Positions 57,844 to 64,000 of a DNA stretch of 64,000 nt are shown here, piece by piece. Source of the stretch: Bacteroidaceae bacterium (lineage in GTDB: Bacteria; Bacteroidota; Bacteroidia; Bacteroidales; Bacteroidaceae); contig JAGBTN010000012.1 of assembly GCA_017631315.1 (NCBI GenBank), forward strand, positions 1 through 64,000, read 5' to 3'. The notes below the pieces were generated by a model. It searched no databases, was not told where the DNA came from, and saw only the letters and a list, made by a program, of their open reading frames with translations. Both the position numbers and the translations under genes were made by a program. How positions within the stretch are numbered: position 1 is the first letter of the stretch; each line of letters begins with the position of its first letter.

Positions 57844-58809
57844 TTAGAAAGCCGAAGCCTTCAGTCGCAGGCCTTCGCTTTCGTCGAGGCCAAACATGAG
57901 GTTCATGTTCTGAACTGCCTGCCCTACTGCGCCCTTCAACAGGTTGTCTATACAGGAAATCATGAGCAGTTGGTCTTCGTATTTCTCTACGTAAACTACG
58001 GCTTTGTTGGTGTTTACAACTTGCTTCATGTCTGGGCTTTTCGTGACGAAATGCGTGAAGGCTGCGTCCTTATAGTAGTCGGCATATATGCTCTGCACCT
58101 CTTCGAGTGGGAGGTTGCACTTGGCATATGCTGTGACATAGATGCCGCGTGTGAAACATCCTCTTTGGGGGATGAAGAGTACTCGGCCATCGTAGCCCGG
58201 ACAAAGTTCCTGTATTGTCTGGTTGATTTCCAGCAGATGCTGATGCGTGAAGGTCTTGTATACGGAGATATTGTCGTTGCGCCAGGAGAAGTGTGTTGTT
58301 GCGCCTGGCTTCTGACCTGCGCCTGTGCTACCCGTTATGCCGTTGACATGGATGTCACCACTGATGATGCCTGCCTTCAGAGCGGGCAGCATGGCGAGTT
58401 GTATGCAGGTGGCAAAGCATCCGGGATTAGCAAGATGCTGACAGCCTACGATTGCATCTCTATGTGTTTCGGGGAGTCCATATACATAGTCATGATTGCC
58501 GGCAATGCGGAAGTCCTGAGCCAGGTCGATTATTTTGACATTCGCCGGGATGGCATGCTCCTTCAGGAATGCCTCGCTCTTACCGTGTCCGAAGCAGAAA
58601 AAGATGACATCTACTTTGTCGAAGGGCATTTCCGAAGTGAAACGCAGGTCGGTATCGCCTATCAGTCCTTCGTGGACATCGCTGACCAGATTGCCAGCAT
58701 TACTTTCGCTGTTTGCAAAGACAATCTCCGCCTCGGGATGCTCCAACAGCACTCTTATCAGTTCGCCGCCCGTATATCCGGCAGCGCCAAGTATTCCAAT
58801 TCTTATCAT
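57844..58809 (-). CDS. argC: N-acyl-gamma-glutamyl-phosphate reductase
   Basis: 321 residues. IGILGAAGYTGGELIRVL is the NADP motif, and the catalytic cysteine is in ANPGCFATCIQLA. The glutamate binding segment SGTGAGQKPG-like text is GSTGAGQKPGATTHFSWR. The large open frame on the opposite strand over the same bases is a shadow. Confidence 0.95.
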   Translation of the reverse strand: MIRIGILGAAGYTGGELIRVLLEHPEAEIVFANSESNAGNLVSDVHEGLIGDTDLRFTSEMPFDKVDVIFFCFGHGKSEAFLKEHAIPANVKIIDLAQDFRIAGNHDYVYGLPETHRDAIVGCQHLANPGCFATCIQLAMLPALKAGIISGDIHVNGITGSTGAGQKPGATTHFSWRNDNISVYKTFTHQHLLEINQTIQELCPGYDGRVLFIPQRGCFTRGIYVTAYAKCNLPLEEVQSIYADYYKDAAFTHFVTKSPDMKQVVNTNKAVVYVEKYEDQLLMISCIDNLLKGAVGQAVQNMNLMFGLDESEGLRLKASAF

Positions 58810-58866
58810 ATATAAATATCTTCTTTAATCGTGTCGGGAAACATCTACTGCCAAGTCGGTCGGAAA

Positions 58867-58954
58867 GGTTAACCATTATGGGAAGAATGGTTAAGCATTA
58901 TTGCCAACAAGGCACACCTATTTCACCGGAAAGACAGACCATGTTTTAATGCAT
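58867..58954. repeat. Array E: three to four 22-bp units within the arg operon
   Basis: GGTTAA starts at 58867 and 58889, GGCACACC at 58911 and GACAGACC at 58933, all spaced 22 bp. GGTTAAGCATTATTGCC is identical to array D over 17 bases. It fills the argG-argC gap, so it is probably transcribed. Confidence 0.75.
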
Positions 58955-58976
58955 CGTCTATATCGCTGACCTCCAA

Positions 58977-60179
58977 CTACTTTCTCTCGTCCGGATGAGC
59001 CAGATAGTAGGCACGCAGAGCCGTTGAAGTCACCTTTATGAAGCCCTTGGCATCTTCGCTCGACCAAGCCTTTGCCGTCTCTCCATATTCGCCAAGCTTG
59101 TTCTTCACCAAGTCGTTGGGGCTATCCACGCCAACCGTCTGGAAACAATAAGGGCGGAGTTCAATCGTCACCTCGCCGGTCACGTTGCGTTGGCTGCTGG
59201 TAAGCATTGCCTCGATATCCGGCATAACGGGCTCCAGATACTGGCTCTCATGCAGGAACATACCATACCAGTTAGCCACCTGTTCCTTCCAATACTGCTG
59301 CCATTTAGAGAGCGTATATTTCTCAAGGAAACGGTGAGCGCCAATGATAAGCATGGGAGCAGCAGCCTCAAAGCCAACGCGGCCCTTGATGCCGATGATG
59401 GTATCGCCCACATGACAATCACGTCCGATAGCATAACGGGCACCAATCTCCTCCACCTTCTGTATGGCCTTAATCTTGTCGTCAAAACGTTCTCCGTTCA
59501 CAGTGCATATTTCACCCTTCTCGAAACCAATCTTAAGCAGTTCAGGACCTTCTTCTGTCGGGTGTTTCAAGTAAGCACTTTCGGGCAACCCCTGGTTAGA
59601 GTCGAGAATCTCACCACCGCAAATACTGGTACCCCAAAGACCGACATTGTAACTATATTTGAGCTTTGTAAAGTCCGCAAAATAACCATTCGCATTGAGA
59701 TAATCAACCTCCTCCTGGCGAGAAAGATTGTTGTCGCGGGTCAAAGTAATGATTTCCACACCCGGACACATCACCAGGAATGTCATATCGAAACGTATCT
59801 GGTCGTTACCAGCACCGGTAGAACCATGAGCAATGGCCGTTGCACCAATCTCCTTGGCATACCTCGCAATAGCCATAGCCTGGAAAATACGCTCGGAAGA
59901 AACACTGATGGGGTAACAATTGTTGCGCAGAACATTGCCATAGACCATATACTTGAGCGACTTCTCATAGTACTCCTGCGTCACATCGAGAGTAACATAC
60001 TCCTTAGCACCAAGCCTATAAGCATTCTCCTCGTTTGCCTTAAGCTGCTCAGCACTGAAACCACCCGTATTGGCACAAGCCGCATATACCTCATAACCCT
60101 TCTCCTTTGCCAGATACATCACATTGTAACTGGTATCAAGTCCGCCACTGAAGGCGACAACTACTTTCTTCTTTTCCAT
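58977..60179 (-). CDS. argG: Argininosuccinate synthase
   Basis: 400 residues: ATP-pyrophosphatase loop VAFSGGLDTSYNV, then GSTGAGNDQIRFDM and NVTGEVTIELRPY. Joins citrulline and aspartate. By my recollection of the family in Bacteroidetes, citrulline arises after deacylation of succinylcitrulline; that deacylase and argH are not in the window. Confidence 0.95.
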   Translation of the reverse strand: MEKKKVVVAFSGGLDTSYNVMYLAKEKGYEVYAACANTGGFSAEQLKANEENAYRLGAKEYVTLDVTQEYYEKSLKYMVYGNVLRNNCYPISVSSERIFQAMAIARYAKEIGATAIAHGSTGAGNDQIRFDMTFLVMCPGVEIITLTRDNNLSRQEEVDYLNANGYFADFTKLKYSYNVGLWGTSICGGEILDSNQGLPESAYLKHPTEEGPELLKIGFEKGEICTVNGERFDDKIKAIQKVEEIGARYAIGRDCHVGDTIIGIKGRVGFEAAAPMLIIGAHRFLEKYTLSKWQQYWKEQVANWYGMFLHESQYLEPVMPDIEAMLTSSQRNVTGEVTIELRPYCFQTVGVDSPNDLVKNKLGEYGETAKAWSSEDAKGFIKVTSTALRAYYLAHPDERK

Positions 60180-60195
60180 ATATATTATGTCTTTT

Positions 60196-60816
60196 TTATT
60201 CTATTCCACGTAACACCAAAGCCTTCATCACATCCTTAATGACATTCAGCGAAGTCGGTTCGCCATGATGCGTCTCCGGATTCCACAACATACCCGTACA
60301 AACACAGAACTTACGGTTCTTTGCCTCGAGAATGTCATGATTGATGCAACCCTTACAACCATGCCAAAAAGCATCGTCATCGGTAAGCTGATTGAAGCTG
60401 ACAGGCACAAAACCCAAAGCGGTATTCATCTTCATAACAGCATCGCCACTGGTCAAGCTGAATATCTTAGCATGAGGCCAGCGCAATCTTGCCAGCGTAA
60501 AAGTATAATCCTTAATACGTTTTGCAACACCGAGCCCCTGATAATCAGGATGCACAATAAGGCCGGAGGTTGTCACATAGTGCTTGTTGCCCCATGTCTC
60601 AATATAGCTGAACCCCACAAACTTATCGCCATCCAAAGCCAATATGGCCTTACCCTCGCGCATCTTAGTAGCCACATATTCGTGGGTACGTTCTGCAATG
60701 CCGGTACCGCGCCTGCGTGCAGCCTCGCGGATGGTATCGATAATGGTATCCACATATACCTCATGTTCTGCATCGGCTACCAGCACCTGTATGTCTTCAC
60801 GGTCGATTTTTTCCAT
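60196..60816 (-). CDS. GNAT acetyltransferase of the arg operon
   Basis: 206 residues with a GNAT core: HYVTTSGLIVHPDYQGLGVAKRI is the acyl-CoA binding block (QGLGVA). An unusual C-terminus has GCKGC and CVCTGM. Its place between argR and argG suggests N-acylation of glutamate, the first arginine step; with argF' preferring succinyl substrates it may use succinyl-CoA. This is inference. Confidence 0.78.
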   Translation of the reverse strand: MEKIDREDIQVLVADAEHEVYVDTIIDTIREAARRRGTGIAERTHEYVATKMREGKAILALDGDKFVGFSYIETWGNKHYVTTSGLIVHPDYQGLGVAKRIKDYTFTLARLRWPHAKIFSLTSGDAVMKMNTALGFVPVSFNQLTDDDAFWHGCKGCINHDILEAKNRKFCVCTGMLWNPETHHGEPTSLNVIKDVMKALVLRGIE

Positions 60817-60904
60817 TTCTGGTTTATCAATTAGTCTGTTTATTCGTTAACAAATTGGTTTCCTAACTCCGTATAATAAAAACTTTGATTGACTTATAAG
60901 TGTA

Positions 60905-61375
60905 TTACCTCAATTTGGGAATAATGTTGCGAGCAACGTTGGCGGCCTCCTCCCTGTCCACGCCTTCCGCAAGTACAACGATAACCGTATCATCGCCTGC
61001 CACAGTACCCAAGAAAAACGGGTGCTTAATGTTATCCACATCGTAAGCCACAATGCTGGCATAACCAGGAGGAGTGTGAACAACCATTAGATTCCCCGAA
61101 AAATTAAGCTGCCACTTCGTCTGATTTATCTCCTCCAAAGTAGGTACAGGAACAAACTGACCCTCACGAGGCAATGCATATACACTATGTCCACTACGTA
61201 CACGCACCTTACTGATGCGAAGCTGCTTAAGGTCACGACTCAATGTCGTCTGCGTACTGATAAAGCCCTCTTCTCGAAGTGCCGATAATAACTCTTCCTG
61301 ACTCTCAAGGCTATTCGTGCTAACAATCTTACGAATGGTTTGCAATCTCGCCTTCTTGTCCTGTTTCTCTGTCAT
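60905..61375 (-). CDS. argR: Arginine repressor
   Basis: 156 residues: winged-helix N-terminus with SQEELLSALREEGFISTQTTLSRDLKQL and C-terminal oligomer/arginine domain with GTVAGDDTVIVVL. It heads the arginine/proline run, with possible operators in its own promoter region. Confidence 0.95.
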   Translation of the reverse strand: MTEKQDKKARLQTIRKIVSTNSLESQEELLSALREEGFISTQTTLSRDLKQLRISKVRVRSGHSVYALPREGQFVPVPTLEEINQTKWQLNFSGNLMVVHTPPGYASIVAYDVDNIKHPFFLGTVAGDDTVIVVLAEGVDREEAANVARNIIPKLR

Positions 61376-61407
61376 ACTATTTATTCACTTAGGTGGTTTT
61401 GTGGCCG

Positions 61408-61506
61408 CAAAGATACAACATTTTATGCGGATATATACAACATTTTCGCATAATTCACACCTCTACCTGCAACTTTTACGCATAAAATATCATTACATAC
61501 GCATAC
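61408..61506 (-). promoter_or_regulatory. argR promoter with repeated CGCATAA elements
   Basis: A minus-strand -7 box TATCTTTG (61408-61415) lies 32 bases before argR. Around and upstream of it are TTATGCG (61423-61429), CGCATAA (61447-61453), CGCATAA (61479-61485) and CGCATAC (61500-61506). The first two form an inverted repeat over the -33 area. These are candidate ArgR operators. Confidence 0.5.
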
Positions 61507-61636
61507 CACCCATGTGATAGAACCAATAATGACGAAAATCATCTCCGTAACATTACAGCTACATCGCAAACAAAAGAAATATAAGACTTCTAAAGTTAAA
61601 AAGAAAATCAAAGCGACAATTTCGAACGACTAAACA

Positions 61637-62941
61637 TCAATCCTCCAACACACGAAGTTGGACAAGTTCAATCTTTGTTGCTGTTTTCTTCGTAACCTTA
61701 AATTCCCATCGTCCAAAGCAAACGGGCTCGTTCAGTTTCGGGAAGTTCTGAAACTCATGTAGAATAAGACCACCAACAGTAAGATACTCATCGCTCTCCG
61801 GCAAATCCAAGTCAAGCAATTCATTAGCCTGAGCTATCTCTAATCGACCAGATAGCAAGTACTCGCCCGGAGCTATTTGTCGAGCAGTATAACTCTTACT
61901 GTCATGCTCATCCTCTATCTCACCGAAAATCTCTTCCACGAGATCCTCCATCGTCACAATACCACTTGTGCCCCCGAACTCATCCACAATCACTGCAAGC
62001 GAACGCTTCTGGCTAATGAAAGCGCTAAGCAACTTTTGGGCATTCATTGTCTCGGGTACAATCGAAACTGCACGAATATGTTTGGTCCAATCATCTCCTT
62101 CTGCAAGGCGAAACATCTCTGCAGTGTGGATATAACCAACAATATCATCAATATCTTCCTTATACACAATTATCTTACTATGCCCGCTCTCCTCAAAAAG
62201 CAAACGCAGTTCACGCAAGGAAGTATCGCTAGAGACAGCAGTTATTTCTGTGCGCGGCACGATACAATCGCGTACCTTAACCGAGCTAAAGTCCAGCGCA
62301 TTCTGGAAAATCTTTACCTCTGCTTCAATATCTTCATCATCTGTTGCCTTCTCAATATTGCTCTGAATGAGGTAATCAAGGTCTTCTCGTGTAAATGTTT
62401 TTTCGGACGTTACTTTCTCAACCTTCTCACCCACCATCCAAAGCAATAGTTTGCCAAGCGAACTAGTAAACTTACTGATTGGCCACAAAACAATATAAAA
62501 TATGTATGCGGGGAAAGCGAAGACTTGCATCATGCGATTGGGGTTGATGCGAAAAAGTGTCTTAGGCAAAAACTCGCCGGTAACAAGAACGACAAGTGTG
62601 GCAAGAATGGTCTGTATCAACAAGCAAATAGCCTCATTGGGACACTCGCCATCGACATTATGTATTCCTGATGGAACAAGAATGAGTGTACCAACAATCT
62701 CTGCCATAAGAATACCATAAACGACCAACGCAATATTATTCCCCACCAAAAGCGTTGAGATAAAACTATTGGGATGGCGATAGAATGTATCAATAAGCCG
62801 TGCAGAGAAGCCCTGTTCGTCACGGTCCATCTCAAAGCGCAGTTTGCTGCTTGACACGAAAGCAATTTCCATTCCGGAGAAAAAGCCCGAGAAAAGGAGA
62901 GTGATTAATGCTGCTATGACTGTTGATGCATCTAAGTTCAT
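61637..62941 (-). CDS. CNNM/HlyC-CorC family membrane protein, GldE-like
   Basis: 434 residues: an N-terminal DUF21 membrane domain of four helices (LLFSGFFSGMEIAFVS), a CBS pair (VRDCIVPRTEITAV ... LAVIVDEFGGTSGIVTMEDLVEEIFGEI), and a C-terminal CorC/HlyC transporter-associated domain. Relatives include metal-ion transport proteins and GldE of gliding bacteria. Specific function is unsure. ATGA overlap with lptC. Confidence 0.88.
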   Translation of the reverse strand: MNLDASTVIAALITLLFSGFFSGMEIAFVSSSKLRFEMDRDEQGFSARLIDTFYRHPNSFISTLLVGNNIALVVYGILMAEIVGTLILVPSGIHNVDGECPNEAICLLIQTILATLVVLVTGEFLPKTLFRINPNRMMQVFAFPAYIFYIVLWPISKFTSSLGKLLLWMVGEKVEKVTSEKTFTREDLDYLIQSNIEKATDDEDIEAEVKIFQNALDFSSVKVRDCIVPRTEITAVSSDTSLRELRLLFEESGHSKIIVYKEDIDDIVGYIHTAEMFRLAEGDDWTKHIRAVSIVPETMNAQKLLSAFISQKRSLAVIVDEFGGTSGIVTMEDLVEEIFGEIEDEHDSKSYTARQIAPGEYLLSGRLEIAQANELLDLDLPESDEYLTVGGLILHEFQNFPKLNEPVCFGRWEFKVTKKTATKIELVQLRVLED

Positions 62942-63507
62942 TGTTGTTCTGGTTCTTTTTCTTCAACGGGGAAGACACCCGTTGAATTGAGTACGGAGTA
63001 ACGTGTCATTTGTTCATTACTACGGAACTCTGTTCCCTCGAGTTCGCGTTCAGGAGTGGTGATATGCATATATTGATGACTCCACATCTCGTGGGCATTC
63101 AAATCCCAAAAGAGTTCTTCTGTTCGGAACACATCGCCGTTTACATTGCGCACCACTACTCTTCCTCGAAGTTCCCATAATTGCTGACAGCGCAGATAGG
63201 CGGTATCCGACTGGACGAAGAGGTCGGTATGGAATTTGTCGTTCAGACGTTCCATCAGCAATCCCTTCATAAATTTCCATGTAGGCTGTTCTCCATTTTT
63301 ACCATTGTAGATATTCCACTCCTCTACAACCAAATGATATCGCATCATGCCGCTGTCGCTGATAAAGGTATTGATGCCTGTGGAATGCATGAAAAGAAGT
63401 GAATCTTCCGATTTGACGGGGTCGGCCAGATGTTCCACTTCGGCAGAGCAACCAAAGGAGAGCCACAAGAGTAGCAGGAGGGAAAGAAGGGATATCTTAT
63501 GCCTCAT
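62938..63507 (-). CDS. lptC: LPS export protein LptC
   Basis: 189 residues. The N-terminus is a lipoprotein-like signal (LSLLLLLWLSFGC), which differs from E. coli LptC with its membrane anchor, then a beta-jellyroll (MRYHLVVEEWNIYNG, YLRCQQLWELRGRVVV, VFRTEELFWDLNAHEMW). It bridges LptBFG to LptA in the periplasm. Its position before the GldE-like gene is as I know for Bacteroidales. Confidence 0.87.
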   Translation of the reverse strand: MRHKISLLSLLLLLWLSFGCSAEVEHLADPVKSEDSLLFMHSTGINTFISDSGMMRYHLVVEEWNIYNGKNGEQPTWKFMKGLLMERLNDKFHTDLFVQSDTAYLRCQQLWELRGRVVVRNVNGDVFRTEELFWDLNAHEMWSHQYMHITTPERELEGTEFRSNEQMTRYSVLNSTGVFPVEEKEPEQQ

Positions 63508-63535
63508 TGTTTATGCAAATCGTCAATCGCTCGGT

Positions 63536-64000
63536 TTATTCAATCTTGTACTTCATAAACCAACGTTCGTTGAACGTTACGCCGAGATTAATGAGCAGGT
63601 AGTTCTCTTTGACCATTCCTGTGGCACTGGCCGAGCGCATCAACCATTGCAATCCGACATTAACAACGGAGCGACTGTTGTATCTGTTTATGATTGGCAG
63701 TGCTGCACCTGCGCCGATACTTAGTTCCTTCGGACCGTTCTTCCCTTCGACCATCATATATGGTGTTGAGTAGTTGAGTCCCGCACGGTATTGGATACGT
63801 TTCCTATAACGTTTGTCCAAAGGAGCCGGAGTCCATTGTGCGCCTACTGCGAAGCGTGTTCTGTCCATATAATGGCCTGTCAAAGGTTCATAGCCAACTG
63901 ATGTTTCTATGGGCATGCGGCATTTGCTCCAGAACTCATGGTGTAAGTCGGCGGCTACGATGAGTGTATTCTTATGTTGCCAGGATGCGCCTATGCCGAA
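63536..64000 (-). CDS. Outer-membrane barrel protein, 5' end beyond the window
   Basis: The frame is open to the window edge (154 residues plus stop here), so the start lies beyond 64000. The visible part has amphipathic strands with aromatic ends (WQHKNTLIVAADLHHEFW, QYRAGLNYSTPYM, NYLLINLGVTFNERWFM), as in FadL-like or other barrels. It is 28 bases upstream of lptC. No finer assignment is possible. Confidence 0.75.
   Translation of the reverse strand, partial: FGIGASWQHKNTLIVAADLHHEFWSKCRMPIETSVGYEPLTGHYMDRTRFAVGAQWTPAPLDKRYRKRIQYRAGLNYSTPYMMVEGKNGPKELSIGAGAALPIINRYNSRSVVNVGLQWLMRSASATGMVKENYLLINLGVTFNERWFMKYKIE

Noticed and set aside
57829..58815. 328-codon open frame opposite argC
   Set aside because: It is a shadow of argC; the minus frame has all ArgC motifs, and the plus frame is rich in Cys and Tyr without a domain.
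59190..60239. 349-codon open frame opposite argG
   Set aside because: Shadow of argG, which has clear ATP-pyrophosphatase motifs.

Overview
The window looks like a core-chromosome segment of a Bacteroidales bacterium, most likely Prevotellaceae-like. The reasons are the promoters (repeated TAnnTTTG boxes, often with an upstream TTTG), the near absence of Shine-Dalgarno sites, and the gene content: PorQ of type IX secretion, a TonB/ExbB/ExbD/ExbD set, three tandem OmpH chaperones next to BamA, DUF6089/DUF6242/DUF4837/DUF1573 proteins, an N-succinylornithine-type carbamoyltransferase and the GGGtGRT protein. There is no phage, IS element or CRISPR array. The species assignment is inference; the gene calls rest on visible motifs.

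Layout. 1-354: four tRNA genes (Val, Arg, Tyr, Gly) on the minus strand. 711-2995: pfkA and an M18 aminopeptidase. 3013-5006: ligA, whose frame is broken at a heptanucleotide repeat. 5632-8085: an A+T-richer gene for a GIY-YIG nuclease-like protein carrying 13 repeats of about 48 residues. 8197-10922: dapA, then a NifU-like/GGGtGRT pair. 10987-13311: recX, prmC and ribD. 13505-20771: envelope block (DUF6242 lipoprotein, DUF6089 barrel, uppS, bamA, three ompH). 20812-24917: murI, a polyprenol-phosphate glycosyltransferase, GtrA and a GT-C glycosyltransferase. 25068-29803: DUF1573, meaB, ispH, cmk, porQ. 30593-35947: tonB, prenyl synthase, tatD, tRNA-Ser, exbB, an unknown membrane protein and two exbD genes. 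36384-40904: RsmI-like methylase, hisS, 5-formyl-THF cyclo-ligase, GH109-like protein. 41064-46795: rlmN, DUF4837, a degenerate PdxA, a sigma-54 activator, lptE, a TPR-like protein, secG. 46887-49913: NagK-like kinase, cutC, sdaA. 50172-61375: a minus-strand arginine/proline block (argR, GNAT, argG, argC, argD, proC, proB, proA, XRE-cupin regulator, AMP-ligase, argF', nitroreductase). 61637-64000: GldE/HlyC-like protein, lptC and a partial outer-membrane protein.

How parts work together. UppS, BamA, OmpH, LptC and LptE serve envelope assembly; TonB/ExbB/ExbD energise it; PorQ belongs to cargo attachment in type IX secretion. The argR-to-argF' block holds most of a succinylated arginine route and all three proline genes.

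Most notable: (1) six intergenic spacers carry degenerate tandem repeats with the same exact 22-bp period and shared cores; (2) the repeat-array GIY-YIG protein, which sits beside one of these arrays; (3) ligA split exactly at a (TTTGAAT)3 tract, where gaining one unit would restore the frame; (4) a PdxA homologue that has lost its metal and substrate residues; (5) a short promoter-terminator unit ahead of cutC.
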